NCBI RefSeq assembly: GCF_018613235.1
Contig: NZ_JAGGQP010000014.1
Location: 16,676 to 80,675 of the forward strand
Source of the DNA: Bacillus sp. ISL-41
Lineage (GTDB): Bacteria; Bacillota; Bacilli; Bacillales; Cytobacillaceae
DNA length: 64,000 bases
Reading direction: 5' to 3'
This document shows, one piece after another, positions 18,105-27,670 of the stretch. The notes beneath the pieces are model-generated. The model saw nothing but the letters and a program-made list of their open reading frames with translations, did no database searches and was not told the DNA's origin. Positions within the stretch are counted from its first letter, which is position 1. Each line of letters opens with the position of its first letter. The position numbers were made by a program, and so were the translations under genes.

Positions 18105-19583
18105 TTGGAGAAATCGATTATAGATAATTATATAATTTCATTACTTGCAAAGCCATTTGTAGTGCTGACAGGAAACTCAGGCACTGGGAAGACGCATTTG
18201 GCACTTAAGGTTGCTGAACATCTAGAGAACAAGAATTACAAGGTAAACTCCTGGTTATCCCTTGCGATTAATAATAGAGGCAGAATATTGAACAGAAACG
18301 AGGAAGATATAAGAAATTTATGTATAGACTCCAATGTTTTTGTTGCTAAGGTTGAAGAGAAAGAGTTTGAAGTACAAATTGAAATGAATGTTCAAGTTGA
18401 AAGTGATGACACCGAATTCTGGGATATGATTAATGAGGGCTCAACAAATATCAAATTAGGTGCAGCAGTAAGAATTCCGTCAGAAAAGAGACACGTTTTA
18501 ATCCCTGTTGGTGCAGACTGGACAGATTCACGTAATTTACTTGGTTATGTTAATCCTTTTGGGCCGGAAGGTAAGACAGTGTATGAAATTACTCCTATAG
18601 TAGAGTTGCTTCTAAAAGCTCTTCACCCGGAGAATCGATATTTACCGCATTTTATTATTTTGGACGAAATGAATTTATCGCATGTTGAAAGGTACTTTAG
18701 CAGTTTTCTTTCAGCAATGGAGGCTAACAGGAGTTCTTCAGAGGAAAAAGGTGTAGAGTTATTAGATAAAACTCAACTTGCAATTATAATTGAAACTCTT
18801 AAGGAAAACCCTCGGGTAAATTCAAAAGTACTTGAAAGCGCAGAGTTGCTCTTACAAAAGGATAATTACATTTCTTTGCCACCAAACATATTTATTATAG
18901 GCACAGTAAATGTGGATGAAACAACCTACATGTTTTCACCAAAAGTTTTGGATAGGGCGCATATAATTGAACTGGAAACAGTGCATCCATCAAAATATTT
19001 TAACGGATCATTTACGCAAAGTGACCTTAATTTGGATGGTGACACGATCCTTAACAACTTTAGGACATCTATAGAATACAGGGAAAAAGAACACCAGGGA
19101 GTGGATGTGCTTTCTCAATTACAAAGCAGATGGCATGATGATTCTGGATTTGAAGAAGCAAAGGAGCAAATTGAAATACTTCTATCCGGCATGTACAGTT
19201 TACTTAAGACTGTTAATTTTGATTTTGGATACAGAATTTATAAAGAAACCCTGGAATATTTATATTTTGCCATTCTGTACAAAAAGTCGACCGCGGAGTG
19301 GGGAACTTATATGGATAATGTCATTTTGCAAAAAGTACTTCCGAAACTACATGGAAATAGAAGGCAGTTGAGTGATGTATTGGATTTATTAATTAAGTAC
19401 CTTAATAAAGAAATATTTGATGATATCGCCGCAAATATTAAAGTAAGAGAAGCTTCAGAGAATTATGCTACCAATAATGAAAATATAGTCAAAAATAATC
19501 TTGATTTACCTAAGAGTATGGCAAAACTGAATAAAATGAAAACGTCCCTTAATAATATCGGATTTACTTCATTTATAGGTTAG
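18105..19583 (+). CDS. McrB-like AAA+ NTPase of LlaJI-type restriction system
   Basis: About 492 residues. The TTG at 18105 has AAGGAGC upstream. Walker A GNSGTGKT (residues 23-30) lies close to the N-terminus, Walker B IILDEMN at about 185, and the McrB-family signature GTVNVDETT at about 266, followed by VLDRAHIIE. McrB-type proteins bind GTP and form a ring that drives the nuclease partner. With no N-terminal DNA-reading domain, target choice must come from another subunit, perhaps the small protein before it. The insert of about 60 residues after Walker A is family-typical. Overlap-free, 9 bases before the nuclease. Confidence 0.85.
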   Translation: MEKSIIDNYIISLLAKPFVVLTGNSGTGKTHLALKVAEHLENKNYKVNSWLSLAINNRGRILNRNEEDIRNLCIDSNVFVAKVEEKEFEVQIEMNVQVESDDTEFWDMINEGSTNIKLGAAVRIPSEKRHVLIPVGADWTDSRNLLGYVNPFGPEGKTVYEITPIVELLLKALHPENRYLPHFIILDEMNLSHVERYFSSFLSAMEANRSSSEEKGVELLDKTQLAIIIETLKENPRVNSKVLESAELLLQKDNYISLPPNIFIIGTVNVDETTYMFSPKVLDRAHIIELETVHPSKYFNGSFTQSDLNLDGDTILNNFRTSIEYREKEHQGVDVLSQLQSRWHDDSGFEEAKEQIEILLSGMYSLLKTVNFDFGYRIYKETLEYLYFAILYKKSTAEWGTYMDNVILQKVLPKLHGNRRQLSDVLDLLIKYLNKEIFDDIAANIKVREASENYATNNENIVKNNLDLPKSMAKLNKMKTSLNNIGFTSFIG

Positions 19584-19592
19584 GAGCTAATA

Positions 19593-21374
19593 ATGTATTC
19601 TCTTAACCAGTACATTATCCAATGGCCATACTCTAAAAAGCTGCTGAAAATCCAAAGAAAAAAAGGGGAAAAGGGTTCAATAACCCATCTTCATACTGTG
19701 AATTACAAAATTACAGCTTTTATAGAAAGTGATATTACAGAAGATTTACCACTGATAACATTACGGGAAGATCACCCAGAAACTTTCTATCCTTTATCTT
19801 TGAGAGAAGAAGCAACCTATTTAATAACTGCGTTAGTTCCCAAAAATATTGTGTCCCGATCAGATTTTCAAGGTCCCTTCCAAGATATGTATGTCAATAA
19901 GCACGTTAATTTTTTTCCAAAAAGCTATTGGAAAGAGAAAGTGATTGATAATGAGGTATATATAGAAATTGTAGGTGAGCTTTTCACGAAAAACTTTGTT
20001 GGGTTTTTAGATCTCTCTCTTGGTAAAAGAGAAGAATTTTTTTGTGAAGTAGCTGCAAGAAAAATAACTTATGAAAGCGACTATAGGTCTTTACTGAACG
20101 AAATTGCAAAAGAATCGAGTAACTTATTAATGCAATTTAGTGGATTATCTCGCCTAAATATAGCAAATAACAAAATGAGCTCGGAAAATTTCAGCCAAAT
20201 CATTCAGTTAAGAAGTATTATGAAAGATTTACCAACTGCTTTTGATACCATATTGTTTAAGTTGCATAATAAACTTAACTCTATCTCAACCACTGAACCC
20301 ATAGGTGGAGGGAGGAAGCCTGATACCAATTTAATGATATTCAATTTACAAATTCTCGACTTGCAGCCAGAAGGAATATTAAAAAAGAAATTTAATGGCT
20401 ATACGCCAGGGAAATTAATAACTAAAGTTCAAAATGAGACATATGATACACCTGAAAATCGTTATATTAAAAGCTTTTTGGAAGAGCTGCATTATATTGT
20501 ACATTCATTAAAAAAGAGTATAGATCAAACAATAATGGACAACGAGAACAGGAAAATATTTCTGTTGTATGCACTTGAAGTTGATCAATGGTTAACGATA
20601 ATAGAAGATTATTTAAATTCCTCTGTTTTTAGGCAAGTTGGCAGAATGGAATTTTTTCCTTCCAATTCACAAGTTCTTCAGAATAGAGCGGGATATCAGG
20701 ATGTCTTAATTCTGGACCAGAGATTACAAAGCGGACTTCAATTATCATGGAGTCCATTAGAAGCGGTAACCAATGACATTTATTCCAAACCAGTTTATGA
20801 TTTGTACGAGATATGGTGTTTTTTTAAAATCAGGAATATTTTGCGTGACATATTTAGTGCAGAGATCGAACATATCAATTTATGGGTTGAAGAGAATGGA
20901 AGCGTTAGCTTCAATCTCAAAAAAGGTTTATTAAGTGGTCTGGTTTTCCAGAAGAAGAATTTTAAAATTACGTTTTTCTATAATAAGGAATTCAGCAGGC
21001 AAACTAAATCTGGATATTCGTATTCTTTAAAGTTTAAGCCGGATTTTACCTTGCATTTTAATGAACTCAGCAACGGAAACTCTTTTTATATTCATTTTGA
21101 TGCTAAATATAAACTGGACAAGATTGATGACATGGAAACAGACCTAAAAATGAGCAAAAAAGAGGATATTGTTAAAATGCACGCCTATAAAGATGGCATT
21201 ATTGACACTTTGGGTTCGTATGTTTTATATCCAGGAAATCAGTTTAAAAATTACCGAGAAACCGAGCATATTATACCGAGCATTGGAGCAATACCATTGG
21301 TACCTAGTGATTCTGAGACAGAAGTAAGATTAAAGTCCTTTATAGAAGACATATTTATGTGCGTACAAATTTAA
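19593..21374 (+). CDS. DUF2357/PD-(D/E)XK nuclease, McrC-like restriction subunit
   Basis: About 593 residues. The ATG at 19593 follows TTAGGAGC. The N-terminal half is a DUF2357-like region with the characteristic TYDTPENRYIKSFLEEL (about 285-305). The C-terminal PDDEXK core shows KPDFTL (Asp484) and FDAKYK (Asp503, Lys505), the D...D-x-K catalytic pattern, then HAYKDGI and LGSYVLYPG. This is the cutting partner of the McrB-like motor. The gene order (two C5 methyltransferases, NTPase, nuclease) matches LlaJI of Lactococcus in plan, where cutting depends on nucleotide hydrolysis. Confidence 0.82.
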   Translation: MYSLNQYIIQWPYSKKLLKIQRKKGEKGSITHLHTVNYKITAFIESDITEDLPLITLREDHPETFYPLSLREEATYLITALVPKNIVSRSDFQGPFQDMYVNKHVNFFPKSYWKEKVIDNEVYIEIVGELFTKNFVGFLDLSLGKREEFFCEVAARKITYESDYRSLLNEIAKESSNLLMQFSGLSRLNIANNKMSSENFSQIIQLRSIMKDLPTAFDTILFKLHNKLNSISTTEPIGGGRKPDTNLMIFNLQILDLQPEGILKKKFNGYTPGKLITKVQNETYDTPENRYIKSFLEELHYIVHSLKKSIDQTIMDNENRKIFLLYALEVDQWLTIIEDYLNSSVFRQVGRMEFFPSNSQVLQNRAGYQDVLILDQRLQSGLQLSWSPLEAVTNDIYSKPVYDLYEIWCFFKIRNILRDIFSAEIEHINLWVEENGSVSFNLKKGLLSGLVFQKKNFKITFFYNKEFSRQTKSGYSYSLKFKPDFTLHFNELSNGNSFYIHFDAKYKLDKIDDMETDLKMSKKEDIVKMHAYKDGIIDTLGSYVLYPGNQFKNYRETEHIIPSIGAIPLVPSDSETEVRLKSFIEDIFMCVQI

Positions 21375-21551
21375 CAAAGAGCAATGGTTGGAGCATTTGT
21401 GGATTTTACCAATAAGAGGACGCTTGGTATGGACTATCAATTAGAAACTTAGAATTTTAATTACTGTAAGTAAAGAAACTCTATTATGGCCTTTAAGAAT
21501 AAAGTATTTAGTCAGACGATTTCTAGAATGGATAGATAATAACACTATAAG

Positions 21552-21588
21552 AAGATAAGACTTTTACCGTAACGAAAAGTCTTATCTT
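21552..21588. terminator. Bidirectional terminator between nuclease and vsr
   Basis: AAGATAAGACTTTT and AAAAGTCTTATCTT form a perfect 14-bp stem. It separates convergent genes. Confidence 0.85.
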
Positions 21589-21625
21589 CATTCGTAATTC
21601 CGAAGGGAAAATGTTTAACGATACA

Positions 21626-22045
21626 TTACGTATAGTGTTTTTTGGAGTTGATAATAAATTGTTCAATTTTGTCTATTGTTCCTTCGAAATCTTTCTTAAT
21701 CTCATGCTCCCATATTCTTAATACATTCCAGTCTCTTTTTAAGTAATACTCATTTACCTCTTCATCCCTAGCCATATTCCTTGTTAGTTTTTTTCTCCAG
21801 AATTCTTCATTGTTCTTTGGCATATTGCTGTGTTGGGGACATACATGCCAAAAACACGAGTCAATGAAAATAACAATTTTATATTTGCTGATAGAGATAT
21901 CTGGCCGTCCAAACAACTTACTGTTTTTTCTAAACCTAAATCCCTTGTTCCAAAGGGCTTTCGTAACTCTCTGTTCCAATTTAGAAACAGATTTGATGGC
22001 TTTCATATTATTTGATCTTTGTTCTTTATTCATTACATCAGACAT
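21626..22045 (-). CDS. vsr: Very short patch repair endonuclease (Vsr)
   Basis: About 139 residues. Start ATG at 22045 with GAAAGG upstream on the minus strand. The Vsr signature is complete: EQRSNNMKAIKS, GFRFRKN, GRPDISISKYKIVIFIDSCF, FWHVCPQH, and the late WNVLRIWEHEI. It nicks DNA at T:G mismatches produced when 5-methylcytosine deaminates, starting repair back to C:G. It normally travels with a C5 methyltransferase, which explains its place convergent to the two-methyltransferase operon. Confidence 0.93.
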   Translation of the reverse strand: MSDVMNKEQRSNNMKAIKSVSKLEQRVTKALWNKGFRFRKNSKLFGRPDISISKYKIVIFIDSCFWHVCPQHSNMPKNNEEFWRKKLTRNMARDEEVNEYYLKRDWNVLRIWEHEIKKDFEGTIDKIEQFIINSKKHYT

Positions 22046-22787
22046 AATTTATTACCTTTCATGGACTTCGTTTTCAATACATTATCCTAAATCTTATTTT
22101 AATAAACAGGAACTAAAGATAATTGTCCGAAATAAACTTCCCTATTTATGAATGGGCAACAATTCAATTGGCATTGTTTTTGTCAGAAAGTAAACTCAAG
22201 GGTACATTTTTTAAGGTAGCATAATGCTCAAAGAAGTTCACCTTGCTTGACAGTACCATTTTAGAAAAGAAAAATAGAATAAAAACTATGCTGAAATTAA
22301 GTTAGCCATACTCTCAGCCAATATCAATTAGCCATAATATAATAGGAGGTAGCAAGGAGCCTTTATAAGTATGGCTGCCTCACCTGATATATATAAAATT
22401 TTGTTCCAGAATGGTTCACTTTAGATCCTTCTCATATTAATAGGAGGGCAGTAAAGGTACGATTAGACAGAGATGTACCTAATAGGTGGAAGAGGTACAA
22501 ATAAATACTCTTTTGAACTGAGTCAGTGAGTACAAATTCTCAGTTTACATGGATACCCCTAAATTTTGCATTGCCCCACAAACATTTATTTGTGGTGTAA
22601 CTAACCATTTAAATTGAAACATGCAGGTGAACTAAGTGGTTTTTGTGTAACATCATGGGGGTCTATTAGTACGACTTTTCATTGCAAGGTTTTATGTTCA
22701 ATGCGATTTTATATTTGTAATCAGGTAACACAATTTTAATGTGTCATAATTAGGTAAGTGAGAAGTTTAAAAGGAGGGTCAAGAATT
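22046..22787. other. AT-rich spacer between the two restriction modules
   Basis: There is no intact gene. Around 22371-22504 there is a short frame with a GGAG site that reads 17 residues, stops, and continues in another frame for 26 residues ending VKVRLDRDVPNRWKRYK, perhaps a decayed gene. The rest shows only direct promoter-like words; the promoter of the next gene must lie near 22700-22750. Confidence 0.4.
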
Positions 22788-25172
22788 TTGGCCAGAGAAG
22801 ATACTATTTTAATTAAAATTAGAGTTTCATTCAAAGAGGGAATGACTGCTAAAGAGTTATATAATGCAACGAGTGTGAGTTGGGTTATTGGTGAAAATAG
22901 ACTAAGCTCTGGTGAATTAAAATATTTTTGTGCTGTATACAATAATGAAGTTAAAGAGGTTTATAATCTTACTGGATATGAAAAAGATGAGCATCCTGAA
23001 AACGTTGGACGTATTATTCTTTATGGTGAACTAGCGGAGAAGCCTATTCGTTCAACGCTTCTTAATCTAAACGTAAGAGATATACATAAAGGATCAGGTA
23101 ATCCAATTAAATATGTAAAAATGGAAGATTTATTAAATCGAGCCAATAATGATCCAGAGGTAAATTTAAATGAGGATCTGTCTGCTAATCAAAACCTGAT
23201 TAGGTTCCTCTTTAAAAGGTTAGCAAATGAGAACAAAGAAATTAGAACTTTGAGCACGAACAAGCCTAACTGGATCACAAAAATAGATGAATCTGGATTA
23301 TTTGTGGAAACAGAAACATCCAGAGTAAAGTTTTCACGCGGAGAAAAGAACAAACCTTATGCTTTAATAACTTATGATTTCTTACTGGCAGCCTGGGAAG
23401 AATTTTTAAAAGTTAGAAAAGCTTCATCGAATGATTTTATTGAGGCCAAGGGCCGGTCTCGTTTTGTTATGGCATTTTTTAATGAACTACCTTTTGTTGA
23501 AAAAGTAGTAATAGATAATGTTCTTTATATTAGTTTGAAGGAATTTACTACAGATCAGCTTCCAGAAGCGAATTTAGAACAAACCCTGGAGCTTTTAAAT
23601 GAAATAATAAATCAAGAATTAGACTCTAAATTAATCTCGCAGAAATATAGTGATGATTCAATAAAACGTCTAAAACTCCGTGCAAGACAGGGATTAAAAA
23701 TTCTTGGATTCTTGGATGAAGATTATAAGATCAAACAAAATATATTGGACCAATATATTAATTCTGATGACAAGAATGAGTTTCTTTCAAAAAGGATATT
23801 GCAGCATTCCTACTTCTCGGTAATTTATCAATGTCTTTCTCTCCTAAAAGGATTTGAAAAGGCAGATAAGTTTTCTTTCCTAACTGAAATTGGAATGTTA
23901 ATCGTGAGAAACTCAATGGGCACGAATCTGATGGTACAATCTGTTGCCCAGTACAGAACAAGGAATATGTTAAATTGGCTAAAAAAAACGGGATTGGTGG
24001 ATGAGGAGTGGAATGTTTTGAAAAATGATAGTATAAATCCGAATTATACTACATCTTCAAATGCCAGTATGGTGAGAGAAAACTTGCCGATCTACGGGAT
24101 TATTGAACACATTAATAGATATATCGCTGGAAAAGGTTTTTATTACGAAAAGGACGAAATTATCAACCTCTTCTTATCCCTAAAAACTAAACCCTTCGTC
24201 ATCATCTCTGGTATTTCCGGAACAGGAAAAACTAAAATTGTTCAATGGTTTGCTGAAAGCGTGGGTGCGACAGAAAAAAATGGTCAATTTAGTCTAATTC
24301 CGATCCGTCCTGATTGGAATGATGGTTCTGACTTGCTGGGATACGTTGACATAAAAGGGGACTTTAAAGAGGGACCTTTAACTAAGGTAATAAAGAACGC
24401 TCACCTGAATCCCGATCTGCCTTATTTTGTTCTTCTGGATGAGATGAACCTGGCGCGTGTTGAGTATTATTTTAGTGATATTTTAAGTGTGATGGAGAGC
24501 CGCAAGTGGGAGAATGGAGAGGTTGTTTCTTCTACTATTCTCTCAAGTGATGTTTATGGAGAGGACCTTACTCTTCCAAACAATCTCTATATTATCGGAA
24601 CGGTTAATATGGATGAAACGACACATCCATTCAGTAAGAAGGTATTGGACCGGGCAAATACAATCGAGTTCAATCGTGTTAATCTTGGTAACCTGGCCTT
24701 TTTATCTGAGCTTGAAGAAGTGGAGCCGAAAGTCATCGGTCAGGATCGATTTGCTTCTAAGTATCTTCATTTGAAAGATGTATATAAAGAAAATAAAGAA
24801 ATAGTAACCAGGGCTACGGATGAACTAGTTATAATCAATGAATCTCTACAGTTGATTAATGCACATGTTGGGTACCGTGTCCGGGATGAGATCTGTTTTT
24901 ATCTTGCTTACAATGAAGAATCAAATTTAATGGAGTTTGAAAATGCATTTGACCATTGCATCCTGCAGAAGATCCTCCCGCGAATTGCAGGAAGCGACAC
25001 TCGAGTGGAACAATTGCTGATGGGACTCTTTAGTCAATTTACGAATCAAGAGTATGAAGAGGATGGACAAATTGACATTCAAAATGCCAAGTATCCACGA
25101 AGCGCAGCAAAGGTTGCTGAAATGCTTGGGAGGTTAAGAAACGATGGCTTTACTTCCTTCTGGATCTCGTGA
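22788..25172 (+). CDS. McrB-like AAA+ NTPase with N-terminal recognition region
   Basis: About 794 residues. The TTG at 22788 has GGAGGG 9 bases upstream. Region 1 (about 1-125) has the look of a PUA/EVE-like reader often fused to restriction proteins: VSWVIGENRLSSGELKYF, AVYNNEVKEVYNLTGYE, IHKGSGNPIKYV. Region 2 (130-460) is helical and unnamed. Region 3 is the AAA+ motor: Walker A GISGTGKT at 475, Walker B LLDEMN near 549, GTVNMDETT near 605. By analogy with McrB this protein would read modified or specific DNA and power the nuclease. It overlaps the next gene by 29 bases. Confidence 0.83.
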   Translation: MAREDTILIKIRVSFKEGMTAKELYNATSVSWVIGENRLSSGELKYFCAVYNNEVKEVYNLTGYEKDEHPENVGRIILYGELAEKPIRSTLLNLNVRDIHKGSGNPIKYVKMEDLLNRANNDPEVNLNEDLSANQNLIRFLFKRLANENKEIRTLSTNKPNWITKIDESGLFVETETSRVKFSRGEKNKPYALITYDFLLAAWEEFLKVRKASSNDFIEAKGRSRFVMAFFNELPFVEKVVIDNVLYISLKEFTTDQLPEANLEQTLELLNEIINQELDSKLISQKYSDDSIKRLKLRARQGLKILGFLDEDYKIKQNILDQYINSDDKNEFLSKRILQHSYFSVIYQCLSLLKGFEKADKFSFLTEIGMLIVRNSMGTNLMVQSVAQYRTRNMLNWLKKTGLVDEEWNVLKNDSINPNYTTSSNASMVRENLPIYGIIEHINRYIAGKGFYYEKDEIINLFLSLKTKPFVIISGISGTGKTKIVQWFAESVGATEKNGQFSLIPIRPDWNDGSDLLGYVDIKGDFKEGPLTKVIKNAHLNPDLPYFVLLDEMNLARVEYYFSDILSVMESRKWENGEVVSSTILSSDVYGEDLTLPNNLYIIGTVNMDETTHPFSKKVLDRANTIEFNRVNLGNLAFLSELEEVEPKVIGQDRFASKYLHLKDVYKENKEIVTRATDELVIINESLQLINAHVGYRVRDEICFYLAYNEESNLMEFENAFDHCILQKILPRIAGSDTRVEQLLMGLFSQFTNQEYEEDGQIDIQNAKYPRSAAKVAEMLGRLRNDGFTSFWIS

Positions 25173-27630
25173 TGATGTTGAATTAGTAAAAATAGAGACC
25201 GATGATCTTTCGTTAGTTATAAAGGGGAAACCTTATCATTTGCGGTATGAGGGGTTACGGCAGTATAAGGCTATGGATCGTCATGATGTGATGGATTTTA
25301 CAGTAAGTGGAGATGGCATTCAAGAGATTAGGGTATATGATATCGCCAATCAGGACCTGGTAAGTCCCTCTGAGCAAAGGCCAATCTTCTTTGAAAATGG
25401 GGTATATCAGCTGATTGTCGTTCCGAAGGATAATCGAAAGTTCACTTTTTATCATGAATATCCTCTTATTAGACAAGCTGTCTCATCTGTACCAATTGGC
25501 AGCCAATCTATTTTAATGGGGAACCTTCAGTTTCAAAATGAGGTTGGTTTTACTACGTTTGAAATAAGGGCGGATGGCAAGACGATCCTTGAAGTCACGC
25601 TGGAGATTTTCCCTGTAAAACTTGATTATAAAAAGGATTATCAGAAGCTTTTAGAGGAAGTGAATGATGAAATTTATAACCTGGCTTTTCATTTTATCCG
25701 GAAAACGTATTTGGGTGCCAGGTTAAAGCTGGAGGGAAGTCCGTCGAAAGCGGAATTTTACCGGCTGATTAGTGAACATTTTGATCAATTTGTCCAGGCT
25801 GTTGCAAGAATTGAATTCCAACCTCATCATAAATTGGAGAAGACGTATGAAAAAGCACGCGGGGACCAGCTGAGGAAGCAAGACTCTGTCAGCAGGAATT
25901 TTTTGCGAAAGCGGGCGAACGTCTTTGTCGATGTATCAAAGGGGATTGATGTTCATGGCAGGACAGTCATGCCTTCTGAAGGGCTAAAAATCAAAAAAGA
26001 GCTGACATATGATACTTTGGAGAACCGCTATGTTAAGTGGATGATTGAGCGGATTAAACAAAAGCTGGATGATTTATTGGACTCTATTGTGAGCAAAAAC
26101 AGGTGGACCAGAGAGAAGCCAGATTATGACTTAGTTGAGAAAATTGAGTCGATGTCCAAACAGCTAAAGTTAAAGCTGAGCAGTCCATTTTGGAAGTCTA
26201 TTGGTAAGTTGGACCGATCGGTTATGAGCCTGGTTCTGCAAATGGCACCTGGTTATCGGGACGCTTTTCAAATCTTTTTAACTGTGTCAAAGGGATTAAT
26301 GTTGCAGGGGAAGCTGTACCGAATGTCCGTAAAGGATGTTGCCACTCTCTATGAATATTGGACTTTCTTGAAGCTCGGACAGATTCTTGGCCGAAAGTAT
26401 AAGCTTATCAGCCAGGATATTGTTCAGGTTAACAGGGAAGGACTGTTTGTGAATCTTGAAGCAAATAAAACGGCCAGGAGGGTATTCAGGCATCCTGTTA
26501 CGAATGAAGAAATCATTTTAGCGTACCAAAAACGGGAGACCAGCTTGCCGACTGTATCGCAAATACCTGATACGATGCTGAGCATTGAGAAAAAGGGAAA
26601 AGGCTACAAATACCATTATATTTTTGATGCTAAGTATCGAATTGATTATGCTCAGGAAGACAGCTTTTATCAGAAACGATATAAGACACCCGGTCCTATG
26701 GAAGATGACATTAATACGATGCACCGCTATAGGGATTCGATTGTTGCGACAAATGGGGGTCCATTTGAGAGAACTGCTTTTGGAGCTTATGTGTTATTCC
26801 CATGGTTTGACGAAGCCGTCTATGAAGGGCATCATTTTTACAAGAGTATCGATAAAGTGAATATTGGCGGGCTGCCGTTCCTGCCGAATGCCACGAATAT
26901 GGTTGAACGGTTTGTAGAAAGATTGATTGATAAGAGCCCGGAAGAGATTCAAAGGGAGGGTATCCTGCCAAGGGGTGCACATGAAGAATGGAAGTCGAGC
27001 CTGGATCAAATGGTGTTGGTAGGGCTTGTTTCCGATCAAGAGAGTTATGATCAATTCATCAAGGAAGCCTATTATCAACTTCCTGTAAAGCAATTAAGGA
27101 AAGGTTGGCAGGAAGCTGAGTATATAGCCTTGTATGTTAAAAATAGCTTAAATATTGATAATGGCGTTCAGCTTTATGCGAAGATTAAAGATGTTATGCC
27201 TTATCATGATGGAACTGACGAATATATGCGTTTTCATGCAGCACCTTGGTCTAGGCTGAAGCAGAACATTAGGCCCGTTCATTACGGCATATCAACCTAT
27301 GTGATGACGACCTTAAATACTCTAAAGGAAGCACAGGAACTTCCTGAATTATTTATGAAGTCTAGGGAAGAGATTGTCATTTGGCGTATGCTTAGAAGGG
27401 TCTCTGATCAGATTAGGATTGACCTGGACCAAAAGAATCTTGATTGGGCTTCTAGGATATCAGAGTATAAGATTAAGGATATCAAAGTGATCATATATAA
27501 GCAGGAGAGGGAAATCCGATTTGTTCAAAATAGCAAAGAAGAAGCAGTCTCTATTGATCAATTAGAGAAAAATCCTTCAGGGGTTTTTAAGAAATTGATG
27601 GAGATGCTTCAACAATCAAAGGCAGACTAA
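25144..27630 (+). CDS. DUF2357/PD-(D/E)XK nuclease with C-terminal extension
   Basis: About 828 residues. The ATG at 25144 has GGGAGGT 9 bases upstream, inside the end of the motor gene, so the two are translationally coupled. It has the DUF2357 mark LTYDTLENRYVKWMIERI (about 285) and a catalytic core with IPDTML (Asp476) and FDAKYR (Asp495, Lys497), followed by FGAYVLFPWF. A C-terminal extension of about 200 residues, absent from the first nuclease, has YIALYVKNSL...VQLYAKIKDVMPY and MRFHAAPWSRL, resembling PUA-like modules seen at the end of such nucleases. It probably forms a modification-dependent system with its partner. Confidence 0.83.
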   Translation: MALLPSGSRDDVELVKIETDDLSLVIKGKPYHLRYEGLRQYKAMDRHDVMDFTVSGDGIQEIRVYDIANQDLVSPSEQRPIFFENGVYQLIVVPKDNRKFTFYHEYPLIRQAVSSVPIGSQSILMGNLQFQNEVGFTTFEIRADGKTILEVTLEIFPVKLDYKKDYQKLLEEVNDEIYNLAFHFIRKTYLGARLKLEGSPSKAEFYRLISEHFDQFVQAVARIEFQPHHKLEKTYEKARGDQLRKQDSVSRNFLRKRANVFVDVSKGIDVHGRTVMPSEGLKIKKELTYDTLENRYVKWMIERIKQKLDDLLDSIVSKNRWTREKPDYDLVEKIESMSKQLKLKLSSPFWKSIGKLDRSVMSLVLQMAPGYRDAFQIFLTVSKGLMLQGKLYRMSVKDVATLYEYWTFLKLGQILGRKYKLISQDIVQVNREGLFVNLEANKTARRVFRHPVTNEEIILAYQKRETSLPTVSQIPDTMLSIEKKGKGYKYHYIFDAKYRIDYAQEDSFYQKRYKTPGPMEDDINTMHRYRDSIVATNGGPFERTAFGAYVLFPWFDEAVYEGHHFYKSIDKVNIGGLPFLPNATNMVERFVERLIDKSPEEIQREGILPRGAHEEWKSSLDQMVLVGLVSDQESYDQFIKEAYYQLPVKQLRKGWQEAEYIALYVKNSLNIDNGVQLYAKIKDVMPYHDGTDEYMRFHAAPWSRLKQNIRPVHYGISTYVMTTLNTLKEAQELPELFMKSREEIVIWRMLRRVSDQIRIDLDQKNLDWASRISEYKIKDIKVIIYKQEREIRFVQNSKEEAVSIDQLEKNPSGVFKKLMEMLQQSKAD

Positions 27631-27643
27631 TTGGTCTGCCTTT
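27618..27643 (+). terminator. Terminator spanning the nuclease stop codon
   Basis: AAAGGCAGAC and GTCTGCCTTT form a 10-bp stem; the TAA stop lies in the loop and the tail continues TTTTGCTG. Confidence 0.85.
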
Positions 27644-27670
27644 TGCTGTTTCTTTTAATGTAATGTATCT

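Noticed and set aside
22046..22787. Insertion sequence between the two restriction modules
   Set aside because: No terminal inverted repeats or transposase fragments were seen in the spacer.
14952..27630. Prophage or integrative element
   Set aside because: No integrase, structural phage genes, conjugation genes or flanking tRNA; it reads as a defence island only.
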